From assembly GCA_017400455.1 (NCBI GenBank), contig JAFPTC010000068.1, forward strand, positions 1-57,892: a stretch of 57,892 bases of DNA, read 5' to 3'. Under the pieces are notes generated by a model that saw nothing but the letters and a program-made list of their open reading frames with translations, had not been told where the DNA came from and did no database searches. Source of the DNA: Prevotella sp. (lineage in GTDB: Bacteria; Bacteroidota; Bacteroidia; Bacteroidales; Bacteroidaceae). The first letter of the stretch is position 1. Every line of letters starts with the position of its first letter. The position numbers and the translations under genes were made by a program. This document shows, piece by piece, positions 1 to 8,236 of the stretch.

Positions 1-611
1 AGGGGGAAGGTCTCGCGGTTGGCACGGATGGTGGGGTCGGTCACTTCGTGGCGCTGTAGCTCAAGATAGTAATCGTCGCCGAAGACGCGGTGATACCACT
101 CTATGGCCTCGCGGGCACCGGCGATGTCGCCATTGAGTATCTTCTTGGGCACCTCGCCGGCAATGCAGGCCGAACAGACGATGAGGTCTTCGTGGTAGCG
201 CTCCAGGTCTTCGCGGTCGGTACGCGGCCGCATATAGTAGCCGTCGGTCCAGGAACGCGACACCAGCTTGATGAGGATCTTGTAGCCATGATAGTTCTTG
301 GCCAGCACAATGAGGTGGTAGCCGCTCTGGTCTTCCTTGCCGCGACGGAGCGACTTCGATCCGTGGCGCGACACATACATCTCGCAGCCGAAGATGGGCT
401 TGAAGGGTTCGAGGCCTTGCTTCTTGCGATCCTTGTTCACGCCCATCACAATGTCGTGGAATTCCTTGATGCCGAACATGTCGCCATGGTCGGTGATGGC
501 CAGTCCTCGCATGCCATCCTTGATGGCCTTGTCTACCAGACTTTTAATTTTCGACTGTCCGTCGAGTATAGAATAGTACGTATGTACGTGTAAGTGTATA
601 AAATCTTCCAT
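1..611 (-). CDS. dnaE: DNA polymerase III alpha subunit, N-terminal part (partial)
   Basis: Catalytic subunit of the replicative DNA polymerase. Only about the first 203 codons are inside the window; the gene runs off the left edge. The start is the ATG at 609-611, reading MEDFIHLHVHTYYSILDG. What is visible is the PHP domain: HLHVH at residues 6-10, TDHGD near residue 44, and further conserved blocks (FGCEMYV, HLIVLAKN, VCSACIAGEVP). The metal-binding HxH and TDH signatures are intact, whereas in E. coli DnaE they are degenerate; in DnaE1-type enzymes an intact PHP site can support 3'-5' proofreading, so that is possible here (inference). It is divergent from psd across a short region that holds promoters for both directions. 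Identity is firm; everything past the PHP domain is unseen. Confidence 0.95.
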   Translation of the reverse strand, partial: MEDFIHLHVHTYYSILDGQSKIKSLVDKAIKDGMRGLAITDHGDMFGIKEFHDIVMGVNKDRKKQGLEPFKPIFGCEMYVSRHGSKSLRRGKEDQSGYHLIVLAKNYHGYKILIKLVSRSWTDGYYMRPRTDREDLERYHEDLIVCSACIAGEVPKKILNGDIAGAREAIEWYHRVFGDDYYLELQRHEVTDPTIRANRETFP

Positions 612-630
612 TTTGTAGGATTTAAGCCCT

Positions 631-662
631 CAAAGTTACTCCAAAAAGTTGAAAAAGCCAAA
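631..662 (-). promoter_or_regulatory. Bacteroidota-type promoter for dnaE
   Basis: Read on the minus strand: TTTG (659-662), 20 bp, TAACTTTG (631-638), followed by the dnaE ATG about 20 bp downstream. This fits the Bacteroidota sigma-ABfr consensus TTTG-N19-21-TAnnTTTG. Confidence 0.65.
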
Positions 663-679
663 AGAATTGTGCAAAAAGT

Positions 680-710
680 TTGTAAATTAATAAAAAAGCA
701 TTACCTTTGC
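680..710 (+). promoter_or_regulatory. Bacteroidota-type promoter for psd-pssA
   Basis: TTTG (680-683), 19 bp, TACCTTTG (703-710). Transcription would begin around 715, leaving a very short leader before the ATG at 727 and a more normal one before the ATG at 745. It is back to back with the dnaE promoter. Confidence 0.65.
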
Positions 711-744
711 AGGTGATAACCGAAAGATGTCTGCAAAAACTGAC

Positions 745-1434
745 ATGGGAAAGAGAATTAAGAAACTCAAGAAAATAAGAATACACCGTGAAGGCACTAA
801 CGAACTGCTCTATAGCCTATTCGCCATCGTAGCGGTGGCGGTGCTGTTGTGGCGCTCGTTTGACACGTGGATCCCCTTTGCCGCCTTTCTCTTGGTATTT
901 GGAGTGACGTGGCTGCTGGTGCTTAATTTCTATCGCTGCCCCATACGCTATTTCAATGGCGACACTGAGAAGGTGGTGGTGGCTCCGGCCGACGGAAAGA
1001 TAGTGGTGGTGGAAGAAACCGACGAGAACGAATACTTCCACGACAAGAGGCTGATGATCAGTATCTTCATGAGCCCGTTGAACGTGCATGCCAACTGGTT
1101 CCCCGTGGACGGACAGGTGAAGTTTGTGCGCCACTTTAACGGAAACTACCACAAGGCGTGGCTGCCGAAGGCCAGCGAAGAGAACGAGCATGCCGACACG
1201 ATGATTGAAACGCCCGACGGGCAACAGGTGCTGGTGAGGCAGATTGCCGGAGCCATGGCCCGACGCATCGTCACCTATGCCAAGGACTTGGAAGAGTGCT
1301 ACATTGACGAGCACCTGGGCTTCATCAAACTGGGATCGAGGGTCGACGTGTTCCTGCCATTGGGTTCAACGCCCTGCATCAAAATGGGACAGCCCACCAC
1401 GGGCGACCTGACCGTCATCGCGAAGTTGCCATGA
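745..1434 (+). CDS. psd: Phosphatidylserine decarboxylase, short pyruvoyl type
   Basis: Converts phosphatidylserine to phosphatidylethanolamine, the main zwitterionic lipid of Bacteroidota. This is the short form (229 aa from this start). One N-terminal hydrophobic segment (about residues 20-60) is followed by the soluble domain with [14 protein letters not shown], a [10 protein letters not shown] block and [13 protein letters not shown]. The self-cleavage site is [10 protein letters not shown]; its Ser (about residue 198) should become the pyruvoyl group and split the proenzyme. An in-frame ATG at 727 would add six residues, but the family N terminus begins MG-K/R[13 protein letters not shown] and the promoter lies only about 15 bp upstream of 727, so 745 is preferred. 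It is followed by pssA after 80 bp of repeat-rich spacer, and together they give PS synthesis and decarboxylation. Confidence 0.93.
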   Translation: MGKRIKKLKKIRIHREGTNELLYSLFAIVAVAVLLWRSFDTWIPFAAFLLVFGVTWLLVLNFYRCPIRYFNGDTEKVVVAPADGKIVVVEETDENEYFHDKRLMISIFMSPLNVHANWFPVDGQVKFVRHFNGNYHKAWLPKASEENEHADTMIETPDGQQVLVRQIAGAMARRIVTYAKDLEECYIDEHLGFIKLGSRVDVFLPLGSTPCIKMGQPTTGDLTVIAKLP

Positions 1435-1473
1435 GCGAAGTCCCCCACCCCACCTGGCTTCACCCGCAACTCT

Positions 1474-1516
1474 CCATTCTTAACTCTTAATTCTTAACTC
1501 TTAACTCTCAACTCTT
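1474..1516 (+). repeat. Low-complexity AACTCTTAACTCT spacer repeat before pssA
   Basis: Degenerate tandem of a 7-8 bp word (TTAACTC / TTAATTC / TCAACTC) filling the psd-pssA spacer. The last unit runs directly into the TTG that starts pssA. Related tracts occur in other spacers and in a few coding regions of the window. Confidence 0.7.
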
Positions 1517-2228
1517 GAAAAAACATATCCCCAACGCCATTACCTGTTGCAACCTCATTTCAGGCTGCATGGCCACCATCTATGCCTGCTCATGCTATTT
1601 CGAAATGGCTCTCTGGGCCATCATTGCAGGCGCAGTGTTCGACTTTTTCGACGGCATGGTAGCGCGCCTGCTGCACGTGTCGTCGCCCATAGGCAAGGAG
1701 CTGGACTCACTGGCCGACGTGGTCACCTTTGGCGTGGCGCCCTCGATGGTGCTCTGCATGTGGACGGGAACGCTGCTCTTTGGCCACACGCTGCCCATGT
1801 ACGTCATGTTTGCACCGCTGCTCATGGCGGCCTTCTCGGCCCTAAGGCTCGCAAAGTTTAACCTGGACGAGCGCCAGACCATGGGCTTCATCGGCCTGCC
1901 CACACCTGCCAACGCCCTTTTCTGGGCTTCGCTGATAGCCACCTGGGGCCACGAGCTGGCCATCTTCCCCTCCATCCTGCCCATAACACTGGTGATGATG
2001 TTGCTCAGCTGCTATCTGCTGGTGAGCGAGATTCCCATGTTCGCACTGAAGTTCAAGACATGGGGATGGAAGGGCAACGAGGTGAAATGGGGCTTCCTGC
2101 TGAGCTGCATTCCGCTGGTCATCTTCTTCGGAACCGGCTCGCTGGCCATCATCATTGCCTGGTACGTAGTGCTGTCGGTAGTGACGCACAACATCCACGG
2201 ACAAGAGAAATCACAACCGGAACCGTAA
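1515..2228 (+). CDS. pssA: CDP-diacylglycerol-serine O-phosphatidyltransferase
   Basis: Membrane enzyme joining CDP-diacylglycerol and L-serine to make phosphatidylserine, the substrate of the upstream decarboxylase. The CDP-alcohol phosphotransferase signature DGx2ARx8Gx3Dx3D is complete in the segment starting DGMVARLLHV (about residues 46-68), including the two catalytic Asp residues at its end. Length (237 aa) and about seven hydrophobic segments are normal for the Bacteroidota PssA. The start is TTG, read as MKKHIPNAITCCNL; no suitable ATG or GTG lies nearby and the homologous N terminus fits this position. The upstream ribosome-binding region consists wholly of the TTAACTC repeat. Probably co-transcribed with psd and with the small membrane protein 16 bp downstream. 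Confidence 0.94.
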   Translation: MKKHIPNAITCCNLISGCMATIYACSCYFEMALWAIIAGAVFDFFDGMVARLLHVSSPIGKELDSLADVVTFGVAPSMVLCMWTGTLLFGHTLPMYVMFAPLLMAAFSALRLAKFNLDERQTMGFIGLPTPANALFWASLIATWGHELAIFPSILPITLVMMLLSCYLLVSEIPMFALKFKTWGWKGNEVKWGFLLSCIPLVIFFGTGSLAIIIAWYVVLSVVTHNIHGQEKSQPEP

Positions 2229-2244
2229 ATCTGATACATAGTCT

Positions 2245-2631
2245 ATGCAATTCATCTTATCACTCCTTGGCTTTTTCTTCCTGCTGGTGACCATCGGTAT
2301 GGGCATCCTTGTATGGAACGTGAGAAGGCGTATGAAATCCATTCGCGATGCTATGCAGGACAGCATGGACGACGAGGAATTCCTGCGCAAAGCCGACAAA
2401 CACTACTACAAGAAGAAGGCAAACACCGGGGTCGAATTTGACGAGGAATACTTCAAGGGCGACCCCAACCGCGACCGCAACAAGCAACAGTCGCGCCAGG
2501 AACGGAAAAGCCAAAGCACCACCTTCACAGCCAGCAACGGCGTGACCATCATCGACGGCCGCGACGCCAAGGCACGCAAAAAAATATTCGCCCAGGATGA
2601 GGGCGAATATGTAGATTTCAAAGAAGAATAA
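2245..2631 (+). CDS. Small single-pass membrane protein, DUF4834-like
   Basis: A 128-residue protein of unknown function. Residues 1-24 form one hydrophobic helix (MQFILSLLGFFFLLVTIGMG), followed by a basic stretch (RRRMKSIRDAM) and a highly charged, probably disordered cytoplasmic tail rich in Asp, Glu, Lys and Arg, ending EGEYVDFKEE. The layout resembles the DUF4834 family of short Bacteroidales membrane proteins, recalled from memory. It begins 16 bp after pssA and is probably the third gene of that unit; a link with phospholipid synthesis is positional only. It is convergent with the LpxA-like gene, with 15 bp between the stops and no clear terminator hairpin. Confidence 0.7.
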   Translation: MQFILSLLGFFFLLVTIGMGILVWNVRRRMKSIRDAMQDSMDDEEFLRKADKHYYKKKANTGVEFDEEYFKGDPNRDRNKQQSRQERKSQSTTFTASNGVTIIDGRDAKARKKIFAQDEGEYVDFKEE

Positions 2632-2646
2632 TAAGATTCTGTGCTG

Positions 2647-3423
2647 CTACATCTTTGAGATGATGCCCACTTCTGATGCGCGCACAAACTCGATGATGTG
2701 GCGGATCTCCGCACTGTCGGGCACCTGCTGCTCAATCTGGTTCACGGCATCGAACGTCGATGTCTTGCCATGGAACAGCAGACGGTAGGCGTTGGCAATG
2801 TGCTTCAATATCTTCTCGTCCACGCCGTAGTAACGGCCCATGGTGTAGTTCACGCCGCCGTATTCCGACCGCTTGGTGCAGATGATATAGGGCGGCACGT
2901 CCTTAGAGAAGGTGGTGCCGGCCTGAATCATGGCGCCCTGTCCTACGCGGGTATTGGCGTTCTCAATCACTGAGGAGGAGAAAATCACGCCGTCTTCGAT
3001 GCGGCAGTCGCCGGCAATCTTCGTGCCATAGCCAAAGACGCAGCGATTGGCCACCTTCGTGTCGTGGCTAATGTGGCTACCCTCCATGAGCACGTTGTCA
3101 TTGCCAATGACCGTCTGCCCACCGTTATGGGTGGCGCGGTTCACGACCACGTTCTCGCGAATAATGTTATTGTTGCCGATGATACACTCCGACTTCTCGC
3201 CACGGAAGTCGAAGTCCTGCGGCAGCGCACCGATGACGCTTCCCTGGTGCACCTTGTTGTGGCTGCCCATGCGGGTGCCATCGAGGATGCTCACGAAGGG
3301 GAAAATGATGCAGTTGTCGCCAATGACCACATCGTCCTCGATATAGACGAAGGGAAATATCTTACAGTTGTTGCCGATCTTCGCCTTGGGGCTAATTTCA
3401 GCTCTTGGACTAATTTCACTCAT
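2647..3423 (-). CDS. LpxA-like UDP-GlcNAc acyltransferase (left-handed beta helix)
   Basis: Hexapeptide-repeat acyltransferase closest to LpxA, which puts a 3-hydroxyacyl chain on UDP-GlcNAc as the first step of lipid A synthesis. Residues 1-190 are hexapeptide repeats (IGNNCKIFPF, IGDNCIIFPF and others). The C-terminal helical part aligns with LpxA through DVPPYI, HIANAYRLLF and IIEFVRAS. The LpxA loop signature is kept as EGSHISHDTKVANRC, so His117 and His120 correspond to E. coli His122 and His125. The VHQF segment of E. coli LpxA is replaced here by IENA (about residues 153-156). Bacteroidota usually carry lpxA beside a fused lpxC-fabZ gene, which is absent here, so this may be a second LpxA-type enzyme. 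Length (258 aa) is normal. Family is firm; exact substrate is open. Confidence 0.75.
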   Translation of the reverse strand: MSEISPRAEISPKAKIGNNCKIFPFVYIEDDVVIGDNCIIFPFVSILDGTRMGSHNKVHQGSVIGALPQDFDFRGEKSECIIGNNNIIRENVVVNRATHNGGQTVIGNDNVLMEGSHISHDTKVANRCVFGYGTKIAGDCRIEDGVIFSSSVIENANTRVGQGAMIQAGTTFSKDVPPYIICTKRSEYGGVNYTMGRYYGVDEKILKHIANAYRLLFHGKTSTFDAVNQIEQQVPDSAEIRHIIEFVRASEVGIISKM

Positions 3424-3426
3424 TGT

Positions 3427-3580
3427 TTCTATAATTAGGAATTAGTAATTAGGAATTAGTAATGAGTAATTATGATTAGACTGTCAATCATAACAACTTG
3501 CATCATTGCGTTTATTGGGTCTGCGAGCATACCGTGTGCAAAGGTTATCATAATCATTAATTACTCATTACAAATTACTC
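3427..3580. repeat. Inverted low-complexity spacer repeats
   Basis: The 158 bp between the efflux operon and the LpxA-like gene begins with tandem AATTAGGAATTAGTAATT words (3433-3475). It ends with ATTACTCATTACAAATTACTC (3558-3578), roughly the reverse complement of the first tract. The middle (3476-3547) looks like unique sequence. No gene seen. Confidence 0.6.
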
Positions 3581-3581
3581 A

Positions 3582-4964
3582 TTATTTCGAGCCTCCGCCC
3601 AGTGCCTGGTAGAGGTTCACCACAGCCTGCATCTTCGAGAAATCGTCGGTGACCTTCGAGATGCGGGCGTTCAACAGGTTGGTCTGAGCCTGGATGACCT
3701 CCAGATAGCTGCTGCCCTTCGACTTGTAGAGCAGACGGGTGTCCTCCACGTTCTGGGCATAGAGATCCACCTGCTTCTGGTCCAGCACGCTGCGCTCGGC
3801 GCTGCTGTTATAGGCCAACAGCGCGTTCGACACCTCATTGCCAGCCTTCAGGATGGCGTTCTGCCAGGTGTTGAAAGCCTGCTCCTGCTTGGCTTTTGCC
3901 ACCTTCAGTCCGGCCACTATCTGGCCATGCTGGAAGATGGGCTGCGTCAGCGATCCTACTGCCGAGAGCAGCCATTTGCCAGGATTGACCACGGCGCCCA
4001 GGTTGTTGGTAAACGCAGCGTTGCCCGACACCGTGATATTCGGATAGAAGCGCGAGCGAGCCGTCTCCACGTCGTAGAAGCACTGTGCCAAGGCCATCTC
4101 GGCAGCGTGAACGTCAGCACGGTTCGAGAGCAGCTGAATGCCCACGCCGGTTGAGAACTTCTCAGGCAGGTGCTGGTCATAGAACGATCCACGGTCGATG
4201 CGATGGCCGGCCTCATTGAGCAGCAGCGACATGGAGTTCTCCATCTCGCGAATCTGCCGCTTCAGGTCAATGGCCTGTGCCTTCACGCTATAGTAGCTGG
4301 CCTCGGCGCTCTGCACGCTGGTGGAGCGAGCGCGTCCCAGCTGCATCTGCAGTTTCATCATGTCCCACGTGTCCTTCACCAGGCCCTCCATGTCGTTGAG
4401 GATGGCCAGCTGCTCGTCGAGCATCATCAGTGTGTAGTAGAGATTAGCCACGCCACAGATGATGTTGGTTTTCACTGCCACCTGATAGTCCTTCGTGGCC
4501 AGCAGTTGCACCTGTGCAGAGCGTTTCTGCGAGAGGATGTTGCCAAAGAGATCCACGTTCCAGCTGGCCGAGATGGGCAGCTGATAGGTCTTCGACGTCG
4601 AAGCACCGTCCATCTGCACCCTGCTGATGGTGCCCTGCGGGGCAATGGCCACGCCAGGCAGGAAGGCCAGCTTGGCCACCTTCAGCATGTCCTCCATCAT
4701 CTTCACGTTCAGCGCAGCGTTGGCCAGGTCGGTGTTGTTCTCCAGCGCCTTCTCGATGAGTGCCTGCAGCTGCGGGTCGGTAAACACCTCGCGCCAGGGC
4801 AGGTCGCCAAATCGCTCGTCAGTATTGGTAACGAGGGTGTCAACGTCGCTCACCGTGTCGCGGAAGAGTCCCGTGGTGTTCACGTCAGGACGATCATATT
4901 TGTTGTAGAGTCCGCAGCTCGCCATCATCAGCGAGGCTGCGGCTATAGTCAATAGTTTCTTCAT
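3582..4964 (-). CDS. RND efflux outer-membrane lipoprotein, TolC/OprM family
   Basis: Outer-membrane channel of a tripartite efflux system. The N terminus is a lipoprotein signal (MKKLLTIAAASLMMASCG, lipidated at Cys17). The mature protein has the two repeated outer-membrane-factor halves, with long helical stretches such as LQALIEKALENNTDLANAAL near residues 65-90. A family-typical segment, NLLNARISKVTDDFSKMQAV, lies near the end. Length is 460 aa, normal for NodT/OprM lipoproteins. It is the last gene of the operon, 3 bp after the pump stop, so it very likely works with the adaptor and pump encoded upstream. No local regulator is visible. Confidence 0.93.
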   Translation of the reverse strand: MKKLLTIAAASLMMASCGLYNKYDRPDVNTTGLFRDTVSDVDTLVTNTDERFGDLPWREVFTDPQLQALIEKALENNTDLANAALNVKMMEDMLKVAKLAFLPGVAIAPQGTISRVQMDGASTSKTYQLPISASWNVDLFGNILSQKRSAQVQLLATKDYQVAVKTNIICGVANLYYTLMMLDEQLAILNDMEGLVKDTWDMMKLQMQLGRARSTSVQSAEASYYSVKAQAIDLKRQIREMENSMSLLLNEAGHRIDRGSFYDQHLPEKFSTGVGIQLLSNRADVHAAEMALAQCFYDVETARSRFYPNITVSGNAAFTNNLGAVVNPGKWLLSAVGSLTQPIFQHGQIVAGLKVAKAKQEQAFNTWQNAILKAGNEVSNALLAYNSSAERSVLDQKQVDLYAQNVEDTRLLYKSKGSSYLEVIQAQTNLLNARISKVTDDFSKMQAVVNLYQALGGGSK

Positions 4965-4967
4965 TGC

Positions 4968-7900
4968 TTACTTCTCTAATTGATATTCAACAGGTCGCTT
5001 GGCATACTGCTGCAATTCGCTGACCACGTCAGGATTCTCCTCATCGCCCTCAAACTTCATAGGGCTGATCTTCTCCTGGAGGCTCTGGAAGATGACGAAC
5101 AGCGTAGGCACCACAAGAATCTGGCACAGCGTACCGATGAGCATACCGCCGATGGCGGCAGCGCCCAGCGTCTGGTTGCCGTTCTTGCCCACGCCGCTTG
5201 CAAACATCATGGGCAGCAGACCGATGATCATGGCCAGTGACGTCATGAGGATAGGACGCAGACGGGCTGCGGCACCCAGCACGGCCGACCACGAGATGGC
5301 CATACCCGTCTGGCGGCGCTCCAGTGCGAACTGCACTATCAGGATGGCGTTCTTAGCCAGCAGACCAATGAGCATGATGAGCGAGATTTGCATGTAGATG
5401 TCGTTGGCATGGCCAAAGATCTTTGTAAAGAGGAAGCATCCTGCCAGTCCGAAGGGCACGGAGAGCAGCACTGCCAGCGGCAGGATGTAGCTTTCATACT
5501 GTGCCGAGAGGATGAGGTAGATGAACAGGAAGCAGAGCACGAAGATGATGGCCGTTGAGTTGCTGGCCTTAGCCTCCTCACGCGTCAGTCCGCTGTAGTC
5601 GTAAGTATAGCCCGTGGGCAGCACCTGGTCGGCCACCTCCTGGGCAGCCTTGATGGCCTCACCCGTAGAGTAGCCAGCGGCCACTGTACCCGTCACGTTG
5701 ATACTGGTGAACAGGTTGAAGCGGTTGATGTTCGAGGGGCCATAGACGCGCTCAAGCGAGCAGAACTCCTTAATGGGCGACATGCCAGCAGGCGTGCGTA
5801 CATATATATTATTAAGGCTCTCTGTCGTCATGCGGGTCTCGGGTGCTCCCTGAATCATTACGCGGTAGAGCTTGCCATAGGCGTTGAAGTTAGAGGCATA
5901 GAGACCGCCATAGTAGCCCTGCAGCGTGGAGAGCACGGTGCTGGGCGAGATGCCGCTCTGCTTACACTTGGGCACGTCGACATGCACCATGTATTGCGGG
6001 TACGACGGGTTATACGACGTCTGTGCCATCTGGAACTCCGGACGCTTGTTCAGTTCGGCAATATATTCGGTTACAATTCCATAGAACTTCTCTAATGAGC
6101 CGCCCGTGCGGTCCTGCATCACCAGGCTCACGCCACTGTTGGCCGAGAAGCCGGGAATCATTGGCGGCGAGAAGGCCAGAATCTTGGCATCCTTGATGTG
6201 GGCCGTCTTCAGGAAAATCTGGGCCACCACGCCCGTCGACTCGTAGGGGTTGAGGAAGAAACGGTAGATGCCGTCGCCCTGCCACAGTCCGCTGATCTTC
6301 CACCACAGTCCTTTCTGACGCTCCTCAAAGGGCTTCAGCTTGATGATGAACGTGGCCTGGTCGGAGCCAGCACCGGCTATGAAGTTATAGCCCTGAATCT
6401 GCTCGCGGCTCTGAATGGCGGGATCGGCAGCCAGGATGCTGTCTACCTCGTTGATAATTTGCTTCGTGCGGGCCACCGACGTTGCCGGCGGCATAGAGAT
6501 GGTACAGAACACGGTGCCGGTATCCTCGTCGGGCACCAGACCGGTCTTCGTCACCATCATCGAGCCTATCAGCGCGGCGATGCCCACGAGCACCACAAGG
6601 CCTATCATCACCGGCTTGCGCACAGCCTTCTCCACACGCGTCTTATACTTGTTCAGAATCTTGTCGTAGGCCGTGTTGAAGGCCAAGTGGAAGCGGTCAA
6701 TGCGGCTCATCTTCTTCTCCTTGCCATGCTCGTCGTGCGGTTTCAGGAAGATGGCGCACAAGGCGGGCGACAGCGTCAGGGCGTTCAGGGCCGAGATGAA
6801 GATGCTCACGGCCATGGTCACACCGAACTCGCGGTAGAACGTACCGGTGGTACCACCAAGGAACGACACGGGGATGAACACCGAGGCCATGACCAGCGTG
6901 ATGGAGATGATGGCGCCCGAAATCTCGTTCATGGCGTCGATACTGGCCGTCAGCGCGCTCTTATAGCCCTGGTCCAGCTTGGCATGCACGGCCTCGACCA
7001 CCACAATGGCATCATCGACCACGATGGCGATGGCCAGCAGCAAGGCCGATAGCGTGAGCAAGTTGATGGAAAAGCCGAAGATGCTGAGGAAGAAGAACGT
7101 ACCGACGAGCGAGACGGGCACGGCGATGAGCGGGATCAGCGTCGAACGCCAGTCCTGCAGGAACACGTAGATGACCAGGAACACCAGCAGCAGCGTGAAC
7201 AACAGCGTGAACACCACCTCCTCGATGGAGGCGTAGAGGAACTCCGTCACGTCGTAGTTAATCTTGTAGTACATGCCTGGCGGCATGAGCTTCTGCTGCT
7301 CGGCCAGCTCGGCCTTCACCTGCTTGGCTATCTCGTTGGCGTTCGAGCCGGCAATCTGCTGCACCATGCCCATCACCGATGGGATGTTGTTGTTCTTCAT
7401 CGACACGGTGTACTGCTGTCCGCCCAGCTCGATCTCGGCCACATCCTTCAGCTTCAGCGTGTTGCCGTTGGCGTCGCTGCTCACCACAATGTTGCCAAAC
7501 TCCTCGGCGCTCTTCAGGCGGCCCGTATAGCGCATGGCATACTCATAGGCCACGTTGCTCTCCTGACCGAAGTTACCAGGAGCAGCCTCCACGTTCTGCT
7601 CGGCCAGCAGAGCCATGATGTCGCTGGGCATCAGGCTGTATTGCTTCAGCACGTCGGGGTTCAGCCAGATGCGCATGGCATAGGTCTTCAGACCCGGGCT
7701 TTGCACGTCGCCCACGCCCTGAATACGCTTGATGGCCGGCACGATGTTGATGTTGTTATAGTTCGTGAGGAACTCGTCGTCATATCGTCCGTCACTGGTC
7801 AGGGTGAACATCAGCACCTGACTGGTCTGTCGCTTCATCACGGTCACGCCAATGCGCGTCACCTCGGCCGGCAGCAGCGCCTGCGCCTGTTGCACTCGGT

Positions 7901-8225
7901 TCTGCACGTTCACCGCACACATGTCGGCGTTCATGCCCTGACGGAAGAGGATGCTGATGCTGGCCGAGCCTGACGAGGCCGACGAGCTCATGTAGTCCAT
8001 GCCTTCCACACCGTTGATGCTTTCCTCCAGCGGTGCCAGCACAGAGTTCTTCACTGTCTCGGCGTCAGCACCAGGATAGCTGGTGAACACCACCACCGTG
8101 GGCGGTGCAATGTCGGGGTACTGCTCAATGGGCAGCGACACCAGACCAATGAAACCCAGTATGACGATGAGGATCGAGATCACCGTCGAGAGCACTGGGC
8201 GTTTTATGAAATTTGTAAATGTCAT
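4968..8225 (-). CDS. RND multidrug efflux pump, AcrB/HAE1 family
   Basis: Inner-membrane proton-driven pump of 1085 aa with the normal twelve-helix plan: a first helix after MTFTNFIKRPVLST, two large periplasmic loops and two blocks of membrane helices. The proton-relay residues are present: the Asp-Asp pair in AIVVDDAIVVVEAV (TM4, around residue 405) and the Lys in LLAKNAILIVQF (TM10). These and the DIAPPTV segment after TM1 place it in the hydrophobe/amphiphile class, so the likely substrates are antibiotics, bile acids or detergents rather than metals. It begins 11 bp after the adaptor gene and ends 3 bp before the outer-membrane factor. Substrate range cannot be read from sequence. Confidence 0.95.
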   Translation of the reverse strand: MTFTNFIKRPVLSTVISILIVILGFIGLVSLPIEQYPDIAPPTVVVFTSYPGADAETVKNSVLAPLEESINGVEGMDYMSSSASSGSASISILFRQGMNADMCAVNVQNRVQQAQALLPAEVTRIGVTVMKRQTSQVLMFTLTSDGRYDDEFLTNYNNINIVPAIKRIQGVGDVQSPGLKTYAMRIWLNPDVLKQYSLMPSDIMALLAEQNVEAAPGNFGQESNVAYEYAMRYTGRLKSAEEFGNIVVSSDANGNTLKLKDVAEIELGGQQYTVSMKNNNIPSVMGMVQQIAGSNANEIAKQVKAELAEQQKLMPPGMYYKINYDVTEFLYASIEEVVFTLLFTLLLVFLVIYVFLQDWRSTLIPLIAVPVSLVGTFFFLSIFGFSINLLTLSALLLAIAIVVDDAIVVVEAVHAKLDQGYKSALTASIDAMNEISGAIISITLVMASVFIPVSFLGGTTGTFYREFGVTMAVSIFISALNALTLSPALCAIFLKPHDEHGKEKKMSRIDRFHLAFNTAYDKILNKYKTRVEKAVRKPVMIGLVVLVGIAALIGSMMVTKTGLVPDEDTGTVFCTISMPPATSVARTKQIINEVDSILAADPAIQSREQIQGYNFIAGAGSDQATFIIKLKPFEERQKGLWWKISGLWQGDGIYRFFLNPYESTGVVAQIFLKTAHIKDAKILAFSPPMIPGFSANSGVSLVMQDRTGGSLEKFYGIVTEYIAELNKRPEFQMAQTSYNPSYPQYMVHVDVPKCKQSGISPSTVLSTLQGYYGGLYASNFNAYGKLYRVMIQGAPETRMTTESLNNIYVRTPAGMSPIKEFCSLERVYGPSNINRFNLFTSINVTGTVAAGYSTGEAIKAAQEVADQVLPTGYTYDYSGLTREEAKASNSTAIIFVLCFLFIYLILSAQYESYILPLAVLLSVPFGLAGCFLFTKIFGHANDIYMQISLIMLIGLLAKNAILIVQFALERRQTGMAISWSAVLGAAARLRPILMTSLAMIIGLLPMMFASGVGKNGNQTLGAAAIGGMLIGTLCQILVVPTLFVIFQSLQEKISPMKFEGDEENPDVVSELQQYAKRPVEYQLEK

Positions 8226-8236
8226 ATTCCTTCGTT

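Noticed and set aside
2647-3423. GlmU or LpxD as identity of the hexapeptide-repeat protein
   Set aside because: No nucleotidyltransferase domain as in GlmU, and the HISHD loop plus the C-terminal helices follow LpxA rather than LpxD.
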